Shown: positions 17,690 through 26,552, numbered from the stretch's first letter. The stretch is 34,502 nt of DNA from JAJUFS01 sp036381175 (GCA_036381175.1 DASVDI010000033.1:1-34502); one strand, 5' to 3'. Translations and numbers: made by a program. Notes: generated by a model from the letters alone, not told the origin.

Positions 17690-17866
17690 GTTCTCCCCCC
17701 CCTTGAACCAGCCGGTTAGTGGCCAGGAGCCAGGAACCAGCATTCCCCGTTGAATAATGGATATGGGGATTTACCCTGATTCTCGCACACGAACCTGCGG
17801 TTTTCCTGACGGACTTTTCTGATGCGGGGAAAACTGACTGCCAGCAGGCGGCCGGCCAGCTGGGGA

Positions 17867-18871
17867 TCATGCTGAACGCTGCAGCGCGCCTTCGTAGTCG
17901 TTCACAAGTGTCGAAGGAAAATGCCGACGCGCGAAGCGGATGCGGTCAGCGATACCGAGATGCGAGACCTGTGGAAGTTTCTCGATCTGCCGCAGGCGCG
18001 GCAGCAATCCGGCGCCATTGGCCATCTGGATGGTGAGTCCCGGACGCGCATTCAATTCCAGGAGCATCGGACCCTGCTTTCGGTCCAGCACGAGATCGAC
18101 ACCGAGGTAGCCAAGGCCCGTCATGTCCGCACACGCACAGGACAATTCCAGCAAGACGTCCCAGCGCGGGACATTCAGCGACAACAGATCCTGTCCGGTA
18201 TCCGGATGCACCTGCACAGGCTTGTCACGCTGCACGGCGCGAACAGCATGGCCTGTGACAATGTCAATGCCCACACCGACAGCGCCCTGGTGCAGGTTCG
18301 CCTTGCCTTTCGAGGCGCCGCAGGAAAGCCGCATCATCGACATGACCGGAAAGCCACGGAACACGATGATGCGTACATCGGGCACGCCTTCAAAAGTGTA
18401 ATTACGCAGCGCGTCATCGACTTCGATCAACGCTTCGATCATCGCCACGTCAGGCGCGCCGCCAAGGGAAAAAAGACCGGCGAGAATATTGGAAACGTGT
18501 CGCTCCACATCGCCGAGCGCAAGCTTCTGCCCGTTGGAGCGATACAGCAATCCGTCTTCATCACGCTTGACGACGAGAATTCCCTTGCCGCTGGATCCTT
18601 TTGCCGGCTTGATGCAAAAGCCGTCCAGGCCGCTGATGAAATCCCTGACCCTCATCACATCATGCTGCTTGTCGATGACGCCGAGAAGCGCCGGCGTCGC
18701 CACGCCATTTTCAATGGCCAGCCGTTTCGTTCTGAGCTTGTCATCGACGAGCGGATAAAGATGACGCGAGTTGTACCGGCTGATGTAGGAAATGTTTCGC
18801 CGGTTCATGCCCATGATGCCGATGTCCGCCAGTTCGCGGTACGGCAGCAACCGGGTCAACCAGGCGAGCAT
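17867..18871 (-). CDS. RimK-like ATP-grasp ligase (alpha-L-glutamate ligase-like)
   Basis: A cytoplasmic 334-residue ATP-grasp enzyme. ATP-binding lysines include Lys88 in CIKPAKGSSGKGI, and the metal-binding end is MLLELNARPGLT. It resembles the ligases annotated as alpha-L-glutamate ligase homologues that travel with a 7TM protein and a retropepsin-like protein; the acceptor substrate is unknown. Start ATG at 18869-18871, three bases after the upstream stop, so it is the last gene of a three-gene operon. It is distinct from the ribosomal S6 modifier RimK, although the fold is shared. Confidence 0.88.
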   Translation of the reverse strand: MLAWLTRLLPYRELADIGIMGMNRRNISYISRYNSRHLYPLVDDKLRTKRLAIENGVATPALLGVIDKQHDVMRVRDFISGLDGFCIKPAKGSSGKGILVVKRDEDGLLYRSNGQKLALGDVERHVSNILAGLFSLGGAPDVAMIEALIEVDDALRNYTFEGVPDVRIIVFRGFPVMSMMRLSCGASKGKANLHQGAVGVGIDIVTGHAVRAVQRDKPVQVHPDTGQDLLSLNVPRWDVLLELSCACADMTGLGYLGVDLVLDRKQGPMLLELNARPGLTIQMANGAGLLPRLRQIEKLPQVSHLGIADRIRFARRHFPSTLVNDYEGALQRSA

Positions 18872-18874
18872 GAC

Positions 18875-20392
18875 TTAACCCTGTGCCTTCAACAGCGGGC
18901 GGAAACGGCGGAATTCCATCAGGCGATAACCGGTGTAATTGCCGAGCAGCAGCACGAGCGCCATGAAGATGAATTGCAGGCCGAGGAAGTTGAACGTCAG
19001 GTGGCGCACGATGTCGTTGCTCATCATCAGCCAGGCGAGCAGCGCCACCAGCAAGGAACCGCTGCCTTGCACGAGCACTTCCTTCGGTCCCTCCTCCTCC
19101 CAGAGTATCGACATGCGCTCGATGGTCCACGCAAGAATCACCATCGGGAAGATGGTGATCTTGAGACCTTCGGCGAGGCCGAGCTGAAACGAAAGCACGG
19201 CAAATGCCGCGATGATGATGATGACCGAAATGATCACGGCCGATATTCGCGCGACCAGCAGCAGGTTCAGCCGCGACAGATAGGAACGAATCAGCAACCC
19301 CACGCCGACGATGAGCAGGAACCCGACAAGCCCGGTGACGAGGCTCGTCTGTATGAACGCAATGGCAATAAGCACCGGCATGAACGTTCCGGACGTGCGC
19401 ACGCCAACCAGGATGCGAAACAGCGACACGATCAGCACGCCGACTGGAATCAGCAGGATGCCCTTGAACAGCGCCTGTTCGGAAAGCGGCAAACTGTGGA
19501 TGGAAAAATCCAGCACCTTCTGGCTGAGAGAAAGCGTTCCGGCCTGCAACATGCGACTGACCGGCACGTCCTGCGCGATCATCGAAAAGCTGATGCGCGA
19601 ATTATCGCCGCCGACAATATCCAGCAGCGGGCTTGACGAATACTCCCACAACAATTGCCAAGGCTGCTGGCCCTGCACGCCAGTGCGTACATCGAACAGC
19701 GCATAACTTTCGCCGTCGAACACCTGCAACAGATTCACGGCATCCTGGCGGCGGCGGCCGTCCTCGAGGTTCAGCGCCTGGACTTCGCGCGCCGGAACAC
19801 CTGCCATGTGCAACAGATCAACCAGCCATGCCCCGCGCGATTTCGTCTGCGTCAGCAACTGCGCACTTTCCGAACCGCTGTTGAATTCACCGATCAGTTC
19901 GCGCGCGAGTGTCCAGGGATCAGCAGAACGTTCAGTCGCACGCTGCAAGACGCGTCTCGCCGCTGTTGCCTGCGGCCCCACGAGAACGATCTGGCGCAAG
20001 GCCGGCGGAACCGCGACCTTGTCATCGAGCGTTTCGGGATCCACCAGCATTTCCGTCTGGTAATAAAGTGTCTGGTTGCCGGTCGCACTTCGAATCGACC
20101 ATTCCGCGCGACGGCCGTTGCCGTTCTCGACAAAGGCAAGACCGTAACCGGGACTCGCCGTGTGCTCGCCGATCTGCTCGAAACCCGGTTGCGTGGCGGG
20201 AATCGCGAGCGACACTTTCACCGGCTCGCCGGTTGCGAAGAAATCCACTTTCGCCTCGACAGACCAGATCTGCCGTTTCTCGCCAGGCAACCAGGGCACG
20301 TCGAACACCGCATGGCGATACCACGTCAACAGGCTGCCAGCCGCGACCAGCAGGATCACCAGCAAATAAAAAGGTGTGCGGCGGGAACTCAT
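18875..20392 (-). CDS. Seven-TM membrane protein with inactive transglutaminase-like domain (UUP1 family)
   Basis: A 505-residue inner-membrane protein. A transmembrane helix near residues 7-25 precedes a periplasmic domain with a transglutaminase-like fold around 150-270; the segment SRGAWLVDLLHMAGVPAREV aligns with the region that normally carries the catalytic Cys, which is missing. About seven transmembrane helices fill residues 305-495. The family is known as inactive transglutaminase fused to seven TM helices. Function is unknown. It overlaps the lipoprotein gene by four bases and precedes the ligase gene by three, so the three products probably act together. Confidence 0.88.
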   Translation of the reverse strand: MSSRRTPFYLLVILLVAAGSLLTWYRHAVFDVPWLPGEKRQIWSVEAKVDFFATGEPVKVSLAIPATQPGFEQIGEHTASPGYGLAFVENGNGRRAEWSIRSATGNQTLYYQTEMLVDPETLDDKVAVPPALRQIVLVGPQATAARRVLQRATERSADPWTLARELIGEFNSGSESAQLLTQTKSRGAWLVDLLHMAGVPAREVQALNLEDGRRRQDAVNLLQVFDGESYALFDVRTGVQGQQPWQLLWEYSSSPLLDIVGGDNSRISFSMIAQDVPVSRMLQAGTLSLSQKVLDFSIHSLPLSEQALFKGILLIPVGVLIVSLFRILVGVRTSGTFMPVLIAIAFIQTSLVTGLVGFLLIVGVGLLIRSYLSRLNLLLVARISAVIISVIIIIAAFAVLSFQLGLAEGLKITIFPMVILAWTIERMSILWEEEGPKEVLVQGSGSLLVALLAWLMMSNDIVRHLTFNFLGLQFIFMALVLLLGNYTGYRLMEFRRFRPLLKAQG

Positions 20393-21192
20393 TGTGATGC
20401 CACGCTCTCAGTCGCGAGATTGTCCGACGCGGGCTTGTACTTTTCCTGCGTGAACTTGCGCGCGACATCGACGACGGCGACATCACGCAGGAAGTCCCGG
20501 CCGAGCAACATGGGATACGTCATGTTCTCGCGGTTCGTGAGCGAGAACTCGATGTCGTCAATCAGGTCGCCAACGCGCACCCGCAGCTTTACCACCGGGC
20601 GGCGCTCCAGTTCGTCTGCCGATGCCTGGCGGATCAGTACGTGATGCAGCAGCGGCGTTTCGTAGATTTCACCGCCATCGGGATGCTCTTCATCGGGCAC
20701 GCGAAAGCGAATCCAGTCGTCGCCATCGCGCTCGAAAGGCTGTAATTCGACGGCGTTCAAAGAGGCGGAAAGTGCGCCGGTATCGATGCGCGCCTTGAGA
20801 TTGCGGCCCAGCAATTCCACCCACGCCCACTCGTTGCGGCCGAGCACGATTTTTCCGGTAGCCGGTGCAAGACCGGTTGTTGGCGAGCCTTCCGGCTCGG
20901 CCTCGGTGTTGGCGTCGTCATCGGAATCCGGCGTGCGCGCGGCATTCCTGATTTCACGCAAGGTACGATCGACGTCGGCCAGCATTTCAGCCATCCGCTC
21001 ATGTGACTCGATCGACCGCGCGATCAGCGCGGCCTGTTCCTGAAGCAGTGAGTTTCGTTCCGCCAGCAGGCGCGTCTGCTCCCGCTCGCCTTCTACCAGG
21101 TCGCGCATCACGGCCTTGTTCGTGGCGCATCCCGTTGCGCCCAACAACATGGCGGCGGAAAAAAACAATGTCCGAAGGATCGTCTGTTTCAT
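20389..21192 (-). CDS. Retropepsin-like lipoprotein (RimB/ATP-dependent zinc protease domain family)
   Basis: A 267-residue predicted lipoprotein. The signal peptide ends in LLGATGC, with Cys22 as lipidation site and no Asp at +2, suggesting the outer membrane. A heptad-rich helix at about 27-85 and an acidic linker precede an aspartic-protease-like domain with RIDTGALSASL (Asp137) and YPMLLGRDFL. Databases often call this domain an ATP-dependent zinc protease, but the sequence motif is that of a retropepsin, not a zinc enzyme. I chose the ATG at 21190-21192 over an upstream TTG. First gene of the trio, overlapping the 7TM gene. Confidence 0.85.
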   Translation of the reverse strand: MKQTILRTLFFSAAMLLGATGCATNKAVMRDLVEGEREQTRLLAERNSLLQEQAALIARSIESHERMAEMLADVDRTLREIRNAARTPDSDDDANTEAEPEGSPTTGLAPATGKIVLGRNEWAWVELLGRNLKARIDTGALSASLNAVELQPFERDGDDWIRFRVPDEEHPDGGEIYETPLLHHVLIRQASADELERRPVVKLRVRVGDLIDDIEFSLTNRENMTYPMLLGRDFLRDVAVVDVARKFTQEKYKPASDNLATESVASQ

Positions 21193-21420
21193 AGGCAAGT
21201 CTGTTCTTCTGTTCGTGGAAGCCGTCCTTTGCTTGCCGGAATTCTGTTAAATCGAGGTCGGCGATAGTAGCAGGCGACGGACGAATTTTCTTTTCCCGCT
21301 AATGCGTCGCAACAACGCATGGCAGAACCAAAGACGCGATCACCTTCAGGTGTGAGGCAGAATCACCGAACGGAATTTGACCATCAGACTTCCGCTGGGT
21401 TGCGGAAGAACCCGGAAAAG

Positions 21421-21456
21421 ATCAAGGGCTTGCGCCGGATGACGCAAGCCCTTGAT
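21421..21456 (-). terminator. Rho-independent terminator of tRNA-Pro
   Basis: A perfect 14-bp stem (21421-21434 with 21443-21456) with an 8-base loop, followed on the minus strand by CTTTTCC. It begins 5 bases past the tRNA-Pro 3' end. Beyond it, 21193-21420 is a 228-base gap with no gene that must hold the promoter of the lipoprotein operon. Confidence 0.85.
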
Positions 21457-21460
21457 TTTG

Positions 21461-21538
<78 letters not shown>

Positions 21539-21607
21539 AAAACATCCAAACAAACGCCGCGCCCGCGGGAGCCGAATGATACCGCAGCGGAAAAGATTGG
21601 GGGAATT

Positions 21608-21964
21608 CTATTTCTTGAGGAGTTGCAGGACTTCTTCAAGCTCGGTGCGCAACTGCTTGATGATCTGCTGGCTTTGGGCCGTGTCCTGTTTGGCGGAGTC
21701 GCCGGAAAGTTGCTGGCGCGCGCCGGTGATGGTGAATCCCTGGTCGTACAGGAGGCTGCGGATCTGGCGGATGACGATCACGTCATGGCGCTGGTAATAC
21801 CGGCGGTTGCCTCGGCGCTTGACGGGTTTGAGCTGCGGAAACTCCTGCTCCCAGTAACGGAGCACGTGCGGCTTGACGCCGCAAAGGTCCGAGACTTCCC
21901 CGATCGTGAAGTATTTCTTGCCAGGGATGACGGGCAGTTCGTTGTTATTCCCCGCTTCCAGCAT
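21608..21964 (-). CDS. MerR-family transcriptional regulator
   Basis: A 118-residue DNA-binding protein. The winged helix-turn-helix of the MerR type runs from about residue 18 to 85 (YFTIGEVSDLCGVKPHVLRYW), followed by a short coiled coil. No effector-binding cysteines or C-terminal sensor domain are present, so it is not a metal sensor. Small MerR proteins of this kind regularly follow ihfA in Gammaproteobacteria; targets are unknown. The start overlaps the ihfA end by 20 bases, with GGTGGAGG just upstream of the ATG, indicating coupled translation. Confidence 0.93.
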   Translation of the reverse strand: MLEAGNNNELPVIPGKKYFTIGEVSDLCGVKPHVLRYWEQEFPQLKPVKRRGNRRYYQRHDVIVIRQIRSLLYDQGFTITGARQQLSGDSAKQDTAQSQQIIKQLRTELEEVLQLLKK

Positions 21965-22244
21965 ATGCCTCCACCCTCGCCTTGAGTTTTTGTCCTGGCC
22001 GGAAGGTCACCACACGGCGGGCGGTAATGGGAATTTCTTCGCCTGTCTTGGGATTGCGGCCGGGCCGCTGGTTCTTGTCTCGCAGGTCGAAATTCCCAAA
22101 GCCCGAGAGTTTGATCTGACGCCCATTTGACAGCGCCCGACGGACTTCCTCGAAAAAGAGATCCACCAGCTCCTTGGCTTCCCGCTTGTTCAGGCCGAGT
22201 TCCTCGAAAAGAGTCTCCGCCATTTCCGCCTTGGTCAATGCCAT
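21945..22244 (-). CDS. ihfA: Integration host factor alpha subunit
   Basis: A 99-residue DNA-bending protein that forms a heterodimer with IhfB. The beta-arm signature GFGNFDLRDKNQRPGRNPKTG spans residues 48-68 and includes the intercalating proline at 65. It acts in the nucleoid, in transcription, replication and recombination. It starts two bases after the pheT stop, the conserved pheS-pheT-ihfA arrangement. Confidence 0.97.
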   Translation of the reverse strand: MALTKAEMAETLFEELGLNKREAKELVDLFFEEVRRALSNGRQIKLSGFGNFDLRDKNQRPGRNPKTGEEIPITARRVVTFRPGQKLKARVEAYAGSGE

Positions 22245-22246
22245 GA

Positions 22247-24622
22247 CTACTCTCTCAGCTTTGCCCCCAGCGACTCCTGGAGCCGCGACGCAACACGTTT
22301 GATGACCGCATCAACGTCCTCGTCCATAAGAGTGCGCGAAGAATCCTGTAAAATCAAGCTCAAAGCGATACTTTTTAGACTGGAATCTATGCCTTTGCCG
22401 CGGTACACATCGAAAATTCGCAGCTCGCGCAAAGTCTTCCCCGCAGCAGATTCAGCCGTTGCCAGGATATCCGCTGCCGTCACGTCCTCGGCGACGAGAA
22501 TCGCCAGATCGCGCCGAATGGCGGGAAACCGCGAGATTTCCCCCGCAACCGGAACGTCGGTGGATTGCAGCGGATCCAGTGCCAATTCAAACACGAAAAC
22601 ACGGCTCGGCAGCTCCAACTCCTTGATTATATTGGGGTGCAACGCGCCCAGCCAGCCAATTTCATCATCATTTCGATAAATCCTCGCGGACTGGCCAGGA
22701 TTCAACGCGAGGAGCTGCTCCGCCTTGAAATGGTATTCGTCCGGATTGCCGCCCGCCGCCAGCAGGGACTCGACATCGCCTTTTACGTCCGCGAATTCAA
22801 CCGCTCTTTCCGGCAACCCCCATTGCTCGGCGTACGCTGGCCCGAACACCAAGCCTGAAATGACATTTTCCTGTTTTATTTCATTGTTTTGCGGAATAAA
22901 CCTCATGCCCGTTTCGAAGATGCGCACGCGCTGTTGCTGGCGATTCAGGTTGTACTGCAGCGCCATCACCAGACCCGCCCAAAGGTTCAGGCGCATGTGC
23001 GTCATGTCGGAAGTAATCGGATTTGCCAGCGCGATGCCGCTCTCGCCGGTCAGCAGGCGTTGCAGCTTTTCTGGCACGAAGCTGTAGGTAACTGCTTCCT
23101 GGTACCCGCGCTGTACTAACGCATCGCGCAGGCGGCGGACGGGAACCACGGATTCCGCGACGGGCTCCATCGGCTGGTCACCCGGATATTGTTCCGGCGG
23201 GATGTGGTCATAGCCGTAAATGCGGCCAACCTCTTCAACCAGGTCTTCCTCGATTTCGATATCGAAGCGATGGCTGGGCGACCGAACCTCCCAACCAACG
23301 GATGTCCGTTTCGGTGGCATGCCGAGACGGCCGAGAATGCGCTCGACCTCGGCATCCGGAATCTCGATACCGAGAATGCTTGCCAGCCGCTGGCGCCGGA
23401 GCTTGATTGCACGTCGAAGGGGCTGATGCTTGTCGTCCCCCGCCTCGACAACGGGACCCGGTTTGCCGCCAGCAATATCGAGCAACAAACGCGTCGCGCG
23501 CTCGATCGCCCGTCGCTGCCCTGCCGGATCGACGCCGCGTTCGAAGCGGTAACCCGCATCCGTGTGCACGCCCAGGCGTCGCGACCGGCCATTGACCGTG
23601 ACCGGATTGAACCAGGCGCATTCCAGGTAAATATCAACCGTGTCGTCTCGCACGCCCGAACCTTCGCCGCCCATGATGCCGGCGAGTCCGAGTACGCGCT
23701 TTTTGTCGGCGATCACAAGCATGTCTGATTCAAGCGCTACTTCCGAGCCATCCAGCAACACGAGCTTTTCATCCTGCTTCGCGAACCGCACGACGATATC
23801 GCCGGTGATTTCGCGCAGGTCGTAACCGTGCATCGGCTGGCCAAGTTCCAGCATCACGTATTGCGTGACATCGACAATGGGCGAAATCGGCCGAACACCG
23901 CAGCGGCGCAGACGCTCGCGCATCCACAGCGGCGTTTCCGCTTTCGAATCGATACCGCGGATCACGCGACCGAGAAACGTCGGACAAGCTTCCGGTGCTT
24001 CCAGTTTCACGTCGATCCGGTCTTCCACCAGTGAAACGACCTCTTCGGCGAACGGTTCGTCCAGTTCGACGTCGTACAGCGCACTGATGTCACGCGCCAC
24101 GCCCAGCATCCCCAGGCAATCGCCGCGGTTTGGCGTGATCTCGATGTCGATGACGTGATCACCGCCACCGAGATACTCGGAGAAATTCTTTCCGACCGTT
24201 GCGTCGGCCGGCAGGTCCATCAAGCCGGAATGGTCTTCACTCAACCCGAGTTCACGCGCAGAGCACAGCATTCCGCTCGACTCCACGCCGCGCAGTTTCG
24301 CTTTACGAATCTCCGTACCGTCCGGCAGCTTCTCGCCGGGAAGAATGACCGGGGCTTTCATGCCCGCGCGTACGTTCAGCGCGCCGCAGACGATCTGGTG
24401 CGTTTCATTCGCACCCGTACTCACCTGGCAAACGGAAAGCTTGTCGGCATCGGGATGTTTCTCGACGTTCAGCACTTCACCGACGACAAGACCTTCCAGC
24501 GACGGAACCGCGGGTTCGACAGCGGCGACTTCGAGACCTGACAGGCTTAACCGATCAGCAACCGCCTGCGCGTCATCCTTGATCGCGACAAATTCCTTCA
24601 ACCATTCGTAACTGACTTTCAT
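22247..24622 (-). CDS. pheT: Phenylalanyl-tRNA synthetase beta subunit
   Basis: Large subunit (791 residues) of the alpha2-beta2 enzyme that charges tRNA-Phe. In order: an EMAP-like tRNA-binding domain (about 40-150), the B3/B4 editing domain (about 210-385), B5 (about 400-475), a catalytic-like core, and the C-terminal FDX-ACB anticodon domain (about 695-790, beginning SRFPAIRRDLAILV). Two ATG codons are in tandem; I use the second (24620-24622) because it gives MKVSYEWLKEFV, the usual N-terminus, and better spacing to AAAGGG. Intact. Confidence 0.97.
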   Translation of the reverse strand: MKVSYEWLKEFVAIKDDAQAVADRLSLSGLEVAAVEPAVPSLEGLVVGEVLNVEKHPDADKLSVCQVSTGANETHQIVCGALNVRAGMKAPVILPGEKLPDGTEIRKAKLRGVESSGMLCSARELGLSEDHSGLMDLPADATVGKNFSEYLGGGDHVIDIEITPNRGDCLGMLGVARDISALYDVELDEPFAEEVVSLVEDRIDVKLEAPEACPTFLGRVIRGIDSKAETPLWMRERLRRCGVRPISPIVDVTQYVMLELGQPMHGYDLREITGDIVVRFAKQDEKLVLLDGSEVALESDMLVIADKKRVLGLAGIMGGEGSGVRDDTVDIYLECAWFNPVTVNGRSRRLGVHTDAGYRFERGVDPAGQRRAIERATRLLLDIAGGKPGPVVEAGDDKHQPLRRAIKLRRQRLASILGIEIPDAEVERILGRLGMPPKRTSVGWEVRSPSHRFDIEIEEDLVEEVGRIYGYDHIPPEQYPGDQPMEPVAESVVPVRRLRDALVQRGYQEAVTYSFVPEKLQRLLTGESGIALANPITSDMTHMRLNLWAGLVMALQYNLNRQQQRVRIFETGMRFIPQNNEIKQENVISGLVFGPAYAEQWGLPERAVEFADVKGDVESLLAAGGNPDEYHFKAEQLLALNPGQSARIYRNDDEIGWLGALHPNIIKELELPSRVFVFELALDPLQSTDVPVAGEISRFPAIRRDLAILVAEDVTAADILATAESAAGKTLRELRIFDVYRGKGIDSSLKSIALSLILQDSSRTLMDEDVDAVIKRVASRLQESLGAKLRE

Positions 24623-24654
24623 CATGAAACCCTTTTCGAACTGCGAGACCGCAT

Positions 24655-24689
24655 GCAGGAGCGCGCTCTGCGCGCAGGAGCAACCTACA
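24655..24689. repeat. Second REP-like palindrome, between pheS and pheT
   Basis: On the plus strand GCGCGC, TCT and GCGCGC form a tight hairpin (24661-24675), flanked by two direct copies of GCAGGAGC (24655-24662 and 24674-24681). Read on the minus strand it begins TGTAGG, as does the element after gspN. It interrupts the 119-base gap in an operon that is usually compact. Confidence 0.6.
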
Positions 24690-24701
24690 TTGCTTCGTTC
24701 T

Positions 24702-24727
24702 AATCCTGAAAAATCCTGTTAATCCTG
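24702..24727. repeat. Triple AATCCTG direct repeat
   Basis: AATCCTG occurs three times at 24702-24708, 24712-24718 and 24721-24727, spaced 9-10 bases. The related degenerate copy is at 14140-14171 in the opposite orientation. Elements of this type are dispersed in many bacterial genomes; no function is evident here. Confidence 0.6.
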
Positions 24728-24741
24728 CCCACTGCTCTTTC

Positions 24742-25776
24742 TTATTGGAACTGGCGCAGGAAGCGCAGATCGTTCTCATAGTTCAAGCGAATATCATTGA
24801 TGCCATAACGAAGCATCCCCAACCGCTCGACACCTATGCCGAATGCCCAACCAGAGTAGACTTCCGCGTCGATATCGACGGCTTGCAATACATTCGGATG
24901 CACCATCCCGCAACCGAGGATCTCGATCCAGCCCGTCTGCTTGCACACGCGGCAACCATCGCCGCCGCAGAACAGGCAGGAAATATCGACTTCGGCGCCA
25001 GGCTCGACGAAAGGAAAGTACGACGGGCGAAACCGCAGTTTCAGATCATCACGCTCGAAAAAATTCTGCAGGAAAGTCGTAAGAATGCCGCGAAGGTGCG
25101 CCATGCTCACCCCCTTGTCCACCAGCAAGCCTTCAACCTGGTGAAACATTGGCGTGTGCGTCACGTCGTAGTCATGTCGATAGGTGCGGCCAACGGCAAT
25201 GATGCGAATCGGCGCGCCTTTCTTTTTCATCGCACGAATCTGCACGGGTGACGTATGCGTTCGCAACAGCAGCGGCTTCTCGCCGATGTCACGTTGCAAA
25301 TAAAACGTATCCATGTCGGCGCGCGCCGGATGATCCGGCTTGAAGTTCAGCGCGTCGAAATTATGAAACTCGTCTTCAATCTCGGGACCAGTTTCAACGC
25401 CGAAACCCATGCCGCGGAACAACTCGCCGATGCGATCCATGATGCGCGTCACCGGATGCAACCCGCCCGGCAACTCACCGCGCCCCGGCAGCGTCACGTC
25501 GATGGTTTGAGCCGCGAGTTCCTGTGCGAGCTCTTCTTCTTCCAGCGTCGCACGGCGGGCATCAAGAAATCCGCTGACGCGCTGTTTCGCTTCGTTGATT
25601 TTCTGACCGGCAGCGGGACGTTCATCAGCTGACAGCTTGCCGAGCGATTTGAGTTGCTCGGTAATCACTCCCTTCTTGCCGAGATAGTGCACGCGCAACG
25701 CGTCCAGCGCGCGCAGGTCAGAGCAAGATGTGATCGACTGTCTGGCTTCGTCGACCAGTTTTTCGAGGTTCTGCAC
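24742..25776 (-). CDS. pheS: Phenylalanyl-tRNA synthetase alpha subunit
   Basis: Catalytic subunit of 344 residues. After an N-terminal coiled coil (about 1-85), the class II core includes motif 2 (GRTYRHDYDVTHTPMFHQ) and motif 3 near the end (AFGIGVERLGMLRYG). The best start is GTG at 25774-25776: it gives MQNLEKLVDEARQSI, the usual beginning, and has GGGGAG 9 bases upstream. A TTG eight codons earlier (25798-25800) is in frame but would place that ribosome binding site inside the gene. Upstream is a strong terminator/attenuator separating it from rplT. Confidence 0.97.
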   Translation of the reverse strand: MQNLEKLVDEARQSITSCSDLRALDALRVHYLGKKGVITEQLKSLGKLSADERPAAGQKINEAKQRVSGFLDARRATLEEEELAQELAAQTIDVTLPGRGELPGGLHPVTRIMDRIGELFRGMGFGVETGPEIEDEFHNFDALNFKPDHPARADMDTFYLQRDIGEKPLLLRTHTSPVQIRAMKKKGAPIRIIAVGRTYRHDYDVTHTPMFHQVEGLLVDKGVSMAHLRGILTTFLQNFFERDDLKLRFRPSYFPFVEPGAEVDISCLFCGGDGCRVCKQTGWIEILGCGMVHPNVLQAVDIDAEVYSGWAFGIGVERLGMLRYGINDIRLNYENDLRFLRQFQ

Positions 25777-25809
25777 TTCGCGTTGCTCCCCGGAGATCAA
25801 ATTCTTTCG

Positions 25810-25848
25810 AAAAAAAAGAGGAGAAAGACGTCAGGCCTTTCTCCTCTT
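25810..25848 (-). terminator. Strong terminator or attenuator between rplT and pheS
   Basis: A perfect 12-bp stem (25816-25827 with 25837-25848), 9-base loop, followed on the minus strand by eight T. It stands 48 bases past the rplT stop and 40 before pheS, the same place as the pheST attenuator of enteric bacteria. I find no Phe-rich leader peptide, so whether it is regulated is open. Confidence 0.9.
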
Positions 25849-25896
25849 CAATTGCGACGATTCACGCATCAGGAATGATGCACGTACGTCGCGAGT

Positions 25897-26253
25897 TTAC
25901 GACAGGCTGGCCTGGGCTTTTTCAACAAGCTTCGTAAAACCAGCCTTGTCGAAGACCGCGATGTCAGCCAGGACCTTGCGATCAAGCTGGATGTCGGCCT
26001 TCTTCAACCCGTTCATGAAACGGCTGTAGGACATGCCGTTCATGCGCGCGCCAGCGTTGATGCGTGCAATCCACAAACGACGGAATACGCGCTTCTTGTT
26101 GCGGCGATCGCGGTAGGCGTACTGGCCTGCCTTGATGACAGCCTGCTTCGCGACGCGGAAAACTTTCCGACGCGCATTGTAGTAACCCTTGGCTTTCTTC
26201 AGCACTTTCGTGTGACGAGCCCGGGCGATGGTGCCTCTTTTAACACGTGCCAT
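25897..26253 (-). CDS. rplT: 50S ribosomal protein L20
   Basis: A 118-residue basic protein that binds 23S rRNA early in large-subunit assembly. The N-terminus MARVKRGTIARARHTKVLKK and the core YAYRDRRNKKRVFRRLWI are standard. It follows rpmI by 12 bases. In E. coli L20 represses its own operon by binding the mRNA; I could not confirm such a site here. Confidence 0.98.
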   Translation of the reverse strand: MARVKRGTIARARHTKVLKKAKGYYNARRKVFRVAKQAVIKAGQYAYRDRRNKKRVFRRLWIARINAGARMNGMSYSRFMNGLKKADIQLDRKVLADIAVFDKAGFTKLVEKAQASLS

Positions 26254-26265
26254 GGTTCATCCTCC

Positions 26266-26460
26266 TCAAGCGTACGGAAGCATCTGCCGAACGGACTTCA
26301 CGTCCTGCTTGGCGACCATTGATGGTTCACCGAGCTGGCGTTTCCGCTTCGCAGATTTCTTCGTGAGGATATGGCGCTTGTGCGACTGGCCGCGCTTGAA
26401 ACCCTTGGCCGTAGCCCGGAAGCGTTTCGCGGCGCCGCGATTCGATTTCATCTTTGGCAT
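26266..26460 (-). CDS. rpmI: 50S ribosomal protein L35
   Basis: A 64-residue basic large-subunit protein beginning MPKMKSNRGAAKRFRATAKG, typical of bacterial L35. The frame is open for 14 codons upstream, but the ATG at 26458-26460 gives the standard N-terminus. It lies 92 bases after infC and 12 before rplT, the conserved infC-rpmI-rplT order. Confidence 0.98.
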   Translation of the reverse strand: MPKMKSNRGAAKRFRATAKGFKRGQSHKRHILTKKSAKRKRQLGEPSMVAKQDVKSVRQMLPYA

Positions 26461-26552
26461 TTTCAACTCCGCATTTGCTGTTTGATTTGTTCCGGTCCGC
26501 ATACGGTGGGCGGATCGCGAAACTCGTTACGCCGTTTTTTTGAAGTACGGCC

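Noticed and set aside
17921..19636. A plus-strand open frame of about 570 codons over the ligase and 7TM genes
   Set aside because: It is antisense to two clear family proteins, is rich in His/Gln/Arg as expected from a mirrored frame, and resembles no known protein.
25849..25896. A PheM-like leader peptide before the pheST attenuator
   Set aside because: The only short open frame there has no phenylalanine codons and reads into the hairpin; nothing supports translation-coupled attenuation.
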